From Haplosporangium gracile (lineage: Eukaryota > Mortierellomycota > Mortierellomycetes > Mortierellales > Mortierellaceae): DNA of 64,000 bases. Both the position numbers and the translations under genes were made by a program. Of the stretch, positions 24,431-35,519 are shown piece by piece. Position 1 is the stretch's first letter. Each line of letters begins with the position of its first letter. The notes below the pieces were generated by a model, which saw only the letters and a list, made by a program, of their open reading frames with translations, was not told the origin of the DNA and made no database searches. The stretch spans positions 1 to 64,000 of the forward strand of contig JAAAUF010000093.1 of NCBI GenBank assembly GCA_015499985.1. The letters are read 5' to 3'.

Positions 24431-26514
24431 TTACACAAAATGGGTTGTCACTGTCTCGAGCCCGGCCGGTGCCTTGACAGACAAACTGGGCTGATGGGCA
24501 GGTCGAACTCGACCATTATCCTCGACTAAGGGCAAGAACGCAATCTGAGGACGGTAACTGAACGCGCGCGCCTGGATGCGATTGAACAGCCATGGAGGAA
24601 TATGCTTCGAGACATATCTAGTTGACTTGGATGCGAACGACTTTATTTCACAAGAGAAAAAGGAAGGTTAAGAAAAGAAAGGTGCTCATAGAAGATGCTT
24701 ACAATACAATCCTCGATTAGGTCTGACAAGTACAAAGTCCAAAATGAATGTAATTCTTACCTGCCCTACCATGGTCCTGTGAGTCTGGCTAATTTTATGT
24801 GCATCCTTCACCCATGGCATACGCTCTTCCTGGTAGGCTTTAAACGCTGCTTCAATCTCCTCGGCGATAGGGTGGAATGGAAGTCCGTTGATTAGATTTG
24901 CCAGCACCGTGGCATCTTGTACGGCATTGGCAGGACCAACTCCTCCAGCTGGATTGAGCTACAAGGAGAAGAAAGAAAGTAGGGTGAAAAAGAAACGAGG
25001 TAAGCAAGGTGTTTCTGAGCTGCATCGTCATTCCAGAAACCAAAACGTGAAACCTACCTTGTGACATGCTAATGAATATTAGCGATCAAAAAAGAACGAT
25101 GATTAGAGAACAGAAAGAGAACAATGCATCTTTAACTGCCTACTCCTGCCTCCCTCTGCTAATACATACCATCCCCAATGAGAACTGTGCGGCAATGATA
25201 CCAAGTCTTGAGCACCTTTTCTTCTAGCATAAACTTGGAAATGTGCTCCTTCTTAGACCAGGCAAACAGATCAGCCATAGTGTACTTCTGGTCACCTCCA
25301 CTGATGACAGGGAAATCCTTGACTTCCTCACACATCGCCAGCACTGCCTCAGGTCCAAATTCTGATTTACGGAAAGCGTCGTTATTCTTGCTTGAGACAT
25401 TCGTTAGAAATTGAATAATAAAATACGCCATAGTTCCCTGGGCAGTGTTGTATGTTGACCACTAAAGAAAAGCGAAACAAGAGAAGTCAGCTTGTTTTGA
25501 ATATTTTGGAGTGGTTTGCGGGATACATCCATGAGAGCTTTTCTTCATTCAAAAATTCCCATCCTCCCATCCCAATCTTCCATACGCACAGAGTACATCT
25601 TGTCTGTACCAATGGTACGACGCATTTGACACCGCTCCTGTGCGATATCAGGGAATTCTTCTGGTGTAAGGGGACGAGTTTGGCCCACAAGGCAGACAGT
25701 GCTGAAGGGAAGTGGGAGCAGGTCAGATAGAGGGAGTGTCCCGGCTTTCTTTAGCTTGGCATAGAGGCCCTGGCGCACGGCGCTGTAAGCGCCATCAGCT
25801 CCGACAAGAATATCACCTTCAGCTTCAGTACTGTCGCTGAAGCGAATAAGTACTCCGTTACCGCCCTGGTCCATCGTCAGGACTTTCTTGCCAAGGTGGA
25901 TGCGTTCCTCGGGGATCTGACGCATGAGGAGATCATAAAGTGCAGGGCGAGTGATCATATAGCCTCTCGATCCAAACCTACATGCAAAACAAAAGAGAAT
26001 GTGTGTTTAGTTACCGTGTTGACGACAGATAAGGTTGTTAAGACAAGGTATGAACGAAAACAGAAACACCTCTTGCTTACTCTTGCTCATGCCCTTCAAA
26101 ATCTATAGAGAACTCAAGTTCCCGCTGCTCGTTACACATCTTGATCGCAGAGACGTATTTTCCCTGTGCAGCAAACTCTTCATAGATCCCGCACTGCTTG
26201 AAGAGATTGGCGGTGGTGCAGTTGAAGTACATCGCCGCACCTACCAAAAAGAAGGGTGGATGTCCTCTGTGGTGAGACTATTTAAGTAATCGGTCATCAG
26301 TGATCAATCAGAAGAGCGACCCAGAAACAGGCGTCTTACCGAGGGGTTTGACTTCAGGAGCTTTGTCGTAGATATCGAAGGGAATCCCGGCCTTGTGGAG
26401 GAGCATGCCGAGAGTCAGTCCCCCTAGACCAGCCCCTACAATAAGGACCTTGGGCCGTTTGGCATACATAATAGAACGGTCATGCTTAAACGTAACGGCT
26501 GGGTTGATCTCCAT
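24431..26514 (-). CDS. FMO-6: group A FAD-dependent monooxygenase, type II, intact
   Basis: Seven exons: 26514-26340, 26240-26081, 25977-25590, 25461-25170, 25068-25058, 24958-24761, 24640-24431; 477 aa, stop TAA. Starts MEINPAVTFKHDRSIMYAKR; then VLIVGAGLGGL, then DILVGADGAYSAVR. The GD motif is GDACHKLNPAGG, closer to the type I wording although the 11-nt microexon is present (CATGTCACAAG). In the following helix the usual MHD of NAMHDAIVLAN is replaced by NAVQDATVLAN. The donor of intron 3 is GTGCGT rather than GTAAGT. Otherwise unbroken and probably active. Confidence 0.9.
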
Positions 26515-27558
26515 GGTGTGGTAATGAAGAAAGTCGAAATGGCAGGTTGAAGAGAGAAGAAAATGATTGCTGAATGGAAGGATGGAGGTGTAATGGAAGC
26601 AAGAGTGATGACAAAAGTGTAATGCACAAAAAAAGGGATACCGAAAAAGAAAGGAGGGTGAGGAGGACAAATAAAGTTAAACGCTCTCTCTCTCTCTCTC
26701 TCAGTCTCAGACATCGTGGTCCTACTTTTTTCTGGTTTCTGTTTGGTGCGACAGAAACCCGTTGTGCGAATGGATGAACAAACAATACTGAGCCGAAAGG
26801 CGATAGTGAGCGGGAGGAAGTACGAGAAGAGTAATACAGAAAATTCCCAGATAAAAAAAGAAGTGTGGTTACAAGGAGGGAGGATCGAGAATCTACTTCA
26901 CGGGGAGAGTCTTTGTTTACTTAATCTTCCTTCACCAACGGACAAAGGCCAAGCATGTAAGCAGTTTTTAGCTCAGGCCCTGCTCTGTCAAGAAATAAAA
27001 TTACGTTGAACGTTCACGGAAAAGACTTGACTCCGAATCCACAAAAAAAGAGGTTGTATTATGAACTTACTCGGACTGGGGTGGGGCGTATGTCGTCTCG
27101 GTCTCTGTGTCTGTGATCCCCCCTCTCCTTTGCTCATCTCCCCCCTTCATAGCCTCGATTGCCCTCTTAATTTTTTTTGACTTTCGTCTTCCAAGCGCAG
27201 TCCACCTGTTCGCATTGCAAGCCACTAAGAAGCAAGAAGCAGTGACCATCCATTCTTTGTGGGGTTACCATTGGTAGTAACGCAGCTATCCAAAATGCAT
27301 AACCACGAAGGCAGTCTCTCCACGACGACCACAGTGGTTTGTGTACACTGTACCCCAAAAAAATTATATACAACAGTACCCAGCTATTTTTATTCAAAAT
27401 TGGCAATCTATCTAGATGTACTTTCAAATGCTGTTGGTCAAAGAAATGAAGTGACCAGCGAGCCATTTAGTAAAAACATTTTTACAATGTGGATATTACA
27501 TATTAGACGAACAATTCTGCCTGATTTATTTAGGGATATAAAAACATGTTTAAACTCT
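26515..27558. other. FMO-6 upstream region and FMO-7 3' flank
   Basis: CT-rich leader on the FMO-6 strand, including a perfect (CT)n run at about 26683-26703. Downstream AT-rich sequence has no supported gene. Confidence 0.45.
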
Positions 27559-29722
27559 CTATGCAGCTTGGGTCATCGTTGGTTGCTGAGCCTCAATAGG
27601 CGTCTTGATAGCCAAACTAGCTTGAGGAGACGTCGTGACAAGACCCTTGTCCTCGACTAAGGAAAAAAACGATACTTGGGGGCGATGGATAAGCTGATGA
27701 CGCTCGATTTGTCGCATCATCCAAGCAGGAGTGCGCCTGACAATGAATCGTGTGATCCTCGATGACGTCGACTCGCCACATATATACAGGCAGAAAAAAA
27801 TGATAATTAATTATTGGCCACGATATACCCAAAGTACAACAGCAGCATAGAAAAAAAGGAGGTGATTTGACAGCGCAGAAGACTCGATTCTTACCTGACC
27901 GACAAGGGTGGCCATCGCCCTGCTGTTTTCATAGGCGTTGTTGACCAAGTCGATGCGCTCGTCTTTGTAGGCCTTGAATGAGCCTTCGATATTGTTGACC
28001 GTCGAGTGGATTGAGAGACCGTTGAGCCTGTTTGCCAATTCAATGACGTCGTGTATGGCGTTGGCAGCACCAACGCCTCCTGAAGGGTTGGACTTATGAT
28101 CAAAAAAATGAAGGAGAAAAAGAAGGAGGAGGAGGAGGAGAGAGAAGAAGTTGCGAGTGAGCGACTATACGAGTTCAGTGATATAATTACAGAAAAGCAG
28201 ATAGTTCCTTTAAGTTCCATGTAAATATTAACGCTACCTTGTGGCATGCTACGAAAACGAACACAGAGAGAGGGCAAAGAAAGTAATTTGCAAGTTAGAG
28301 ATTTGGAGAATGAGCATTCTCAGAGCAAACGTGTCACCTTCGTGACTGAGACTGATCCGAATGGAGAGGCATACCATCTCCCACAAGGACAGTCCGACCG
28401 CTATACCAGGTCTCAAAGACCTTCTCTTCCAGCATGACTTTGGAGATCTGATCTTTGGGTGTCAGATCCATCAGATCCTGAAGCATCAGTCTCTTGTCGC
28501 CTCCGCCAATGATGGGGAAGTCCTTGACCTCCTCGCACATTGCCATCGCTGCCTCCTGTCCCCATCCAGGGTTGCTGAAGGATTTGTCCTCTTTGCTCGA
28601 TTCTTCGTCAAGAAAGAGCACGGATCCCCAGCACACTGTGTTTGTGGCGGTAGTGAGCGTTGACCACTAACAAAGGTATGGAAGGAAGTGCAGGAAAAAC
28701 AACGTTGTAATTAATAACAAAGGCTGTCATTGTTTGCGGTGTCGTTGCTTGCGGCATCATTCAAGACATCCCCTTTTACCGAATACATCTTGTCAATGGC
28801 GATGAAATTACGGAACTGACTTTCTTCCTGTGCAACATCAGGGAACTCTTCTGGAGTCAGGGGACGAGTCTGCGCAAGAACGCACACAGTTGTGAAGGGA
28901 AGCGGGAGGCCATCCGAAGGAGGGAGCTTGCCCTCATCCTTCAATTTAGCATAGAGACCTTTGCGAACAGCACTGTAGGCACCGTCTGCTCCGACAAGAA
29001 TGTCGCCCTTGACCTCTAACCCATTGGCAAAGTGAAGCTAAACGCCGTAATCGTTGGTGTCTGTTACTGTGACCTTGGCGCCGTAATGGATGCGGTACTT
29101 GGGAATCTGGCGTGTCAGTAAGTCGTGCATCTGTGAGCGAGGAATAATATATCCGGCGGCGCCGTACCTAATATAAGTCAGATAATACGCATCGATGTTA
29201 GTCGTCATCCTGACGAGGTCATTTTCTCTAAGACCAGGTACACAAATGGACTTCACCGGGTTTATGCCTACAACTCCTCGTGCCAACCAAAATCTATGGA
29301 AAAATCGACCTCACGGTTCTCGGTGCACATTTTGATGGAGGAGACGTATTTCCCGAGAGCCACAAACTCGTCGTAGATCCCGCATTGCCTGAAGAGATTG
29401 GTGGTCGTGCAGTTGAAGTACATTGCAGATCCTAGATAACGTACATACATATAGAGCATATGGTCCGTCAGTTAGAAACACAAAAATAGCAGTAAGATGA
29501 TCGGCGACGATCAGATTCAGGAACAATCAGTTAGGCATATCCATTTGATAATCTACCAAGGGGCTTGACTACAGCAACTCGTTCATAAATTTCAAAGGGG
29601 ATTCTAGCCTTATGCAGGAGCATGCCCAGTGTGAGTCCAGCTAACCCCGCTCCGACAATAAGGATTTTGGGACGTCCGGTCTATTCCACGTCCTGAACGT
29701 ACTGAGTTGTAGTTATTGTCAT
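27559..29722 (-). pseudogene. FMO-7: type II monooxygenase inactivated by two in-frame TAG codons
   Basis: All seven exons and splice sites are recognisable, from ATG 29722 to stop 27561-27559. Exon 1 has TAG at 29683-29681, ten residues before ILIVGAGLAGL. Exon 3 has TAG at 29040-29038, in place of the Leu or other residue of the GNGVLIRFSDG segment. There are no frameshifts, and the DG motif DILVGADGAYSAVR and the microexon CATGCCACAAG are intact. The normally conserved CLVGQTRPL reads CVLAQTRPL. Two point nonsense changes with everything else preserved indicate recent loss. No in-frame ATG lies between the first stop and the dinucleotide motif, so an intact FAD site cannot be made by internal initiation. 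Confidence 0.88.
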
Positions 29723-30333
29723 GGTCGTCCTGATGTGCGAATGTGTCGTGATCCCGAGATGTGAAGAGCGGATGAGTGTAAGAGAGAGAGGGATGAGGCC
29801 AAGGAAGAACGAGATGAAGAAGAAAAACACGGATGAACGAAAGGAGACCTAGAACAAAAAAGAGATGAGGGCGGTAAGGGAGACCTGGTTGCACTCTTTT
29901 TTTCTTCTTCCTTGGTATGCCCGTGCGGGTAATTACGCCCTCTGAACGACGGAAAACCTTAAAACGATTAGCTAGAGCGAAGGAAGAGGGGGTGACAAAT
30001 AGAGAGTGTGTGTGCGAGTTTGTGTGAGAGAGAGAGGTCGAGGGTATGTCTGTTGGTCGAGAGAGCCCCAAGGTGGCTTCCTTTGATTGAAGAAGACATT
30101 TGCCACCATGTAATTGACGCTGGCGTTGTTTGTGTTTTTGGAGAAGATACTTCTATCATTGACCCGCCGGTTTGATAAGGGTCGTAACATATGTTCCTTG
30201 TCTGATCGCTTGATTAATCCAACGTGGAAGGGCCTTTGCTCTCAACCTTTCTTCAATTAGGGTATTTTAGCAACAAAAATGGACGTCTATGTGTAAGTGA
30301 TCACAATATCAAGCAGAGCTACAAAACAACACT
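29723..30333. other. FMO-7 upstream and FMO-8 3' flank
   Basis: A CT-rich leader on the FMO-7 strand and unassigned sequence. Nothing else seen. Confidence 0.4.
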
Positions 30334-32466
30334 CTACACAACTTGGGCGGCGGAGGTCGACGCCTTGGACTCGATCTCGACCGGGGCCTTGACCGACAAA
30401 CTGGGCTGGTCAAAGGGTTTACAGCTCCCCTTATCCTCAACGAGAGGCAAGAAGGCGGCCTGAGGACGGTAACTTGTGGATTGGATTTGAATCCGGTGGA
30501 ACACCCACGCAGGGATATGCTTCGACATGTATCGTGTAAGCTTGGATTGAAGACCCTGCAATACAAGGGAAGAAGACCACGAAAATGGATCAAGAGAGTG
30601 AGATTTGGTACTCAAGTTACTCTTCATTTACAGGTCCTCTTGGACCAATTAAAGAAAAGAACACGCGAAATGAACAAAACGAGCGTCTTATGGTGATCCA
30701 CTTTACCTGTCCAGCCATGGTTCGGAAAATCTTGCTGCTGTCGAACGCTGCCTTGACCAAATCGTTACGCTCGTTTTTGTACTCTTGGAAGGCATCGTTC
30801 ATCTCCTGTGCGGTGGGGTGGAAGGGGAGGCCATTGATTCGATTGGCGAGAATGATGGCGTCGTGAATGGCGTTGGTTGCACCCACTCCTCCGGCTGGGT
30901 TGAACTGGTTATAGAAATGAATAGTAGCGATGGAGAGACAGCGTTAGTAAAGCGTCGAGATGGCTCCGTGGAATAAAAAAAAATTCCCATTTGTGATATG
31001 CTTTTTTACCTTATGGCAGGCTAGAAGAGTATGCCGACAAAGAAGAGAGAGGGTTTGGTTAGCGATTGTTCAAGTTATGACCTTATTATATCTTGTCTCT
31101 TCAAACTAAAACATACCATCGCCGATGAGCACGGTGCGGCAGCCGTACCAGGTCTTGAAGACCTTCTCCTCCTGCATCGCCTTGGACATGAACTCCCTGG
31201 GAGTCCAGTCGATCAAGTCACCCAGGGTCAACTTCTCGTCTCCCCCACTGACAACAGGAAAATCGCGGACCTGTGCAGCCATCGCTGCTGCAGCCTCTGG
31301 TCCCCACTCCGAGTTGCGGAAAGCGTCGTTCTCCTTGCTTGATTCAACGTCTAAGTACTGGATACAAATCCAGCAGACTGTCCCTTGCTTGGTCGTGAAC
31401 GTGGACCACTAATGTTGAAGATACAAAGGCAAGAGATGAGCATACTGCTCTTTCTCACTAAGGCAAGCATATTGTAAAGTATAAAAAAAATAATGTCAGT
31501 GTGAAAACTTACAGCGTATGGTTTCTTCTCACCAACATGGTTACGGAACTGGCTCTCCTCCAATGCAATATCAGGGAACTCTTTTTCAGAGAGAACACGA
31601 GTCTGCCCAACAAGACAAACGGTGGTGAAGGGAAGAGGCAATGCATCAGACGCAGGGAGCGTCTTGGCCTTCAACATCTTGGCGTACAGGTTCTGACGGA
31701 CCGCACTGTATGCACCGTCTGCACCAACAAGGATATCTCCCTCAGCCTCAGTTCCATCGCTAAAGCGAATCAAAACTCCATTGCCCCCGTTCTCCATCGA
31801 TAAGACCTTCTTGCTAAAATGAATGCGCTCCTCGGGAACTTGACGGGCGAGCAAATCGTACATCTTGGGTCGGCTGATGATGTATCCATTGGCTCCAAAC
31901 CTAATTAAAAGAAGGTTGGGTGGGAATAAATGGGTGTTAGGAGAGCAGACGGGATGTGAAAAAGTGGCTGGGGGTATGAGGATAGCTGAAAGGAAGCGCA
32001 CAGGCGTCTTTACCATTCATTATGCCCTGCAAAGTCAATCTTGTATTGGACTTCACGCTGCTCGCTGCACATGTTAATCGCAGAGACGAGCTTTCCAAAG
32101 GCGATAAACTCTTCGTAGATGCCACACTGCTTGAGGATGTTGGCGGTAGTTCCGCAGAAGTACATCGCCGATCCTAAAAGTAAAAAGGGAGTGATGTTTT
32201 AGTCTGTTAACCATTCACTTCCTATGGGTAAGACAATTAAAGTGGTTAGTGATGAGAACACAGCGAATCAACTGTCGTGAATGATGCTTACCGAGAGGCT
32301 TGACCTCTGCGGCGCGCTCGTAGATTTCAAAGGGGATGTTGGCCTTATGAAGAAGCATGCCCAAGGTAAGGCCTCCGAGGCCTGCTCCTACAATGAGAAC
32401 CTTGGGACGCTTCGAATACATAACTGAGCGGTCGTGCTTAAAAGTGATGGCGGGGTTGATTTCCAT
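30334..32466 (-). CDS. FMO-8: group A FAD-dependent monooxygenase, type II, intact
   Basis: Seven exons: 32466-32292, 32173-32014, 31900-31513, 31408-31117, 31020-31010, 30904-30707, 30555-30334; 481 aa, stop TAG. MEINPAITFKHDRSVMYSKR precedes VLIVGAGLGGL; DG motif DILVGADGAYSAVR; GD motif GDACHKFNPAGG with microexon CCTGCCATAAG. Exon 4 reads SKAMQEEKVFKTWYGCR where others have SKVMLEEKVF. The C-terminal tail ends SLSVKAPVEIESKASTSAAQ, which closely matches the isolated tail found in pseudogene FMO-10. Predicted soluble hydroxylase; substrate unknown. Confidence 0.9.
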
Positions 32467-33209
32467 GGTGGCCTTAATTAGCAAAAAAGTTGAAATGGCG
32501 GCTGCCAGATGTTGATGATTCTCAAAAAAAAAAAAATGATGAGGGAGAGGGATGAGGAAAAAAGAATGGAAGAAAATAAAGGGAGAGGAAAACGAAGACG
32601 GGGAGGAACGACCCACTTTTCTCTTTCTTTTCTCTGTCTCTGTCGATGATGCTCGCTCATCTTTTTACTGTGTCTTTGTGTTTGTGCAACATTGCGTCTC
32701 TCATATCCCTTTGGGGAGTAAATCCCCTGCCAACGAGTACAAAAGACTTGACATAACAGCAGAAGAAAAAAAAACCAAAAAGACGAGGCACATTTTCTCA
32801 TTCCCTGCTGTATTAGAAGCTGGATGTTGTTCATCAACAATGACCTTATAATCAAAAAGGCTTAGCCCGCATATACCGCAGTAGCATAGCAACGGCTATC
32901 TTCTGAAGAGCTACACACCTCTTTTTAGGCTAAAGTAGCTTACTTACGATAAGAAGTGACAGATGTTAAGATTTTTCATCCGTCCTAAAAGATTCTTGCT
33001 CACACCTTTTCCTCCCGTCGACAACAGAGAAATGGGCTCTTCCAAGGAAGAAGAAAAAGCGGGCGAACCAAGAGAAGACATAGAACACATGCATGAGCAG
33101 GGCGTTACTTTGTTGAATGCGACTTTGTGTATTTATGCCCAATCAGATCTCAAACGTCTGTTATTGTCAATTACACTGCGTGGATCGCACGACTCGATGT
33201 GTCTTCTGC
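32467..33209. other. FMO-8 upstream and FMO-9 3' flank
   Basis: CT-rich leader of FMO-8 followed by unassigned sequence; no feature supported. Confidence 0.4.
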
Positions 33210-33423
33210 CTATTTGGGAGCCTTTGCGGACAGACTAGGTTGAGGAGCAGGTGGAGATCGAGCCGTCTTCTCAACAAGTGGCAAAAAAGCTACCTGGGAC
33301 GGTAATAATAACAACCTCGGGCTTGAATGCGCTGTAACAGCCAGCCGGCATGTTTCTTGAGACAAATCTGGTGAACTTTGACGCGAACGACTTTTTTTGT
33401 TTAGACACAACAGATAACCCCCC

Positions 33424-33433
33424 NNNNNNNNNN
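33424..33433. other. Assembly gap (10 N)
   Basis: Ten consecutive N within the exon 7 region of FMO-9, flanked by homopolymer-rich sequence (poly-C on one side, poly-T on the other; another poly-C at about 33516), so local sequence may be unreliable. Confidence 0.98.
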
Positions 33434-34459
33434 TTTTTTCTTGCTTTCTTTTTTTCCTTGTTTTTTTTTGCTTTTGCTTTTTCTTTTTTACTGTATCTGG
33501 CCCTTGAAAAAAACCCCCCCCCCCCCTCCCTGCGTCAGGACCAAAGAAAGAGACAAGGATTAGAGACGACCTTATTTGCTTCAGCGGAGAGTGAAACGGT
33601 TGATATGTACTGACCTGTCCGACCATGATCCTGTGCACATTGCTGGCGTTAGAAGCCTCAAGAACCATGGCATGCGCTCGTCCTGATATGCCTTGAATGC
33701 CGCCTCTACCTCCTTGTTGTTAGGGTAAAATGGAAGCTCGTTGATCAAATTTGCGAGCACAATGGTGTCATGTAGAGCGTTCGTCGCCCACGCCTCTAGC
33801 GGGATTGAGCTAATAAAGAATCGTAAAAAGGGAAGAAAGGGTTCCTGTGAGTATAAGTGGCCCTGGGGTGGATGAATCCCTTTATAAGAAAAAGAGACCT
33901 CGAGCCTTACCTTGTGGCATTCTAATAGGCGAAATATGAAGTGCGCATGGACATGTATGATTAACATAACAGGAAAGATAGTGGCGAAACACTTTGCAGT
34001 CGATTGTTACTTGTAAGTCTATGCTTCAAAAAAAAACAAAGCGTACCATCGCCGATGAGAACCGTTCGACCGCTATACCAAGTCTCAAAGACCTTCTCCT
34101 CCAGCTTCACCTTCGAGATCTGTCTCTTGGGGGAGTTATCCAACAGAAACTGCACGGTGAGCTTCTTTTTTTTGTCGCCACTTATGATAGGGGAGTCCTT
34201 GATCTGCTCACACATTGCAACAGCTACTTCCTGCTCCCAGTCTGAGATGCGGAAGGCGTCGTTCTGTTTGGTTGTTTTTTGTCTAAGAAGAGGATTGAAC
34301 CCCAGCAGACGGTGTTATGGGCCGTTGTGAATGTCGACCACAAGGTCATTTACGAAGAAAAAACAATGGATGCTGGAGGTTAAGGTTGAAAAAGGCAACA
34401 AAAATAAACATGTCGCATTATGTCTTTAAAATGAAGCGGGAGAGCATTGCTTGCTGGTA

Positions 34460-34683
34460 CAGTCGTACCTCCCCTGTAGTATACTCTTTTGCTGCAGAGC
34501 TTAGTGTACTATAAGAAAGGTTATACTATAAGGAGGTGTTCTACGCCGTGTAACCATAAAAAGAATAACAAAGGGTGACCCACCACCATGTACTCGATTC
34601 TGAAAGAATATACTATAGGGGAGGGAATTACTATAGGATATACTATAGGAGATTATACTATAGGGGAGGTATGACTATGACTG
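34460..34683. mobile_element. Pogo/Tigger-like MITE inserted at the decayed FMO-9 exon 3
   Basis: The left end is CAGTCGTACCTCCCCTGTAG and the right end, reverse-complemented, is CAGTCATAGTCATACCTCCC followed by CCTATAGTATA. TA dinucleotides flank both ends (34458-34459 and 34684-34685). The 224-bp element is non-coding and has several subterminal ACTATAGG repeats. CAGT ends with TA target duplication are typical of pogo/Tigger-type Tc1/mariner MITEs. Confidence 0.75.
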
Positions 34684-35519
34684 TAACTTGTTGACCTTAT
34701 TTAACTGTCATACATGCCTTGACGAACGATACTGTGGGCACCGTCAGCACCAACAAGGATGTCACCATTAGCCTCCATTCCGTCGTTGAAACTGATCAAG
34801 GCATTTTTATCGCCATTATCCGTTGACAGCACTTTCTTGCCAAGGTGAATCCGTTCCTTGGGGATCTGGCTCACAAATAAGTCGTACAATTGAGGTTGAG
34901 TAATAATGTATCCTTGGGCACCGTATCTACAGAAGCAGAGCGACTAGAAAGTAAAGCTAGTCTTTTGCTCGCGACAGTGATGTCTCCAAGTGCAGATACC
35001 AACATGAATATTTGCACGATGCTTACTCGGTCTCATAATCACCAAAGGGCATGTCAAAGTCCACCTCTCGAGGATCTTTGCAGACTTGGATAACAGAGAC
35101 ATCTTTGCCGAGCGCAAGGAACTCGTCGTATATTCCACATTGCTTGAAGAGGTTGGCAGTGGTACAGTTGAAGTACATCACCGATCTCGGAAAACATATA
35201 TACACGGTGGGTGTAGCTCGTCCGTTAGTAACGCATGAGCGTAGAGTGAGACGGTTGAAGGTGATCATCAATCAGTGATGAGCAAGTTCAGGAACGTGTG
35301 ACAAGATAGGTGATCGACGTGGTAGTTGTGAAGAAGGTGCTTACCGAGAGACTTGACCTTAGAGGCTCGCTCATAGATCTCAAAGGGGATGTTAGCCTTG
35401 TGAAGGAGCATGCCCAGAGTAAGTCCAGCCAGACCTGCTCCAACAATGAGTACTTTCGGGCGTTTTTCGTACGTGACCGAGCAGTCGTGTTTGACGGTGG
35501 CGATGGGGTTGATCTCCAT

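Larger units (their letters stand above)
33210..35519 (-). pseudogene. FMO-9: type II monooxygenase pseudogene with many lesions
   Basis: Exon 1 (from ATG 35519, with VLIVGAGLAGL) is intact. A base lost at the exon 2 acceptor puts TGA in frame at once. Exon 3 stops shortly after DILVGADGAHSIVR; its second half is gone, and a TIR element (34460-34683) lies just beyond. The exon 4 acceptor reads TTG instead of AG before TGG. Exon 4 is otherwise recognisable (ISKVKLEEKVFETWYSGR). The microexon is AATGCCACAAG, and exon 6 changes frame after YQDERMPW. Exon 7 is frameshifted and interrupted by an assembly gap. The tail SLSAKAPK ends at 33210. This is an old, clearly dead copy. Confidence 0.9.
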
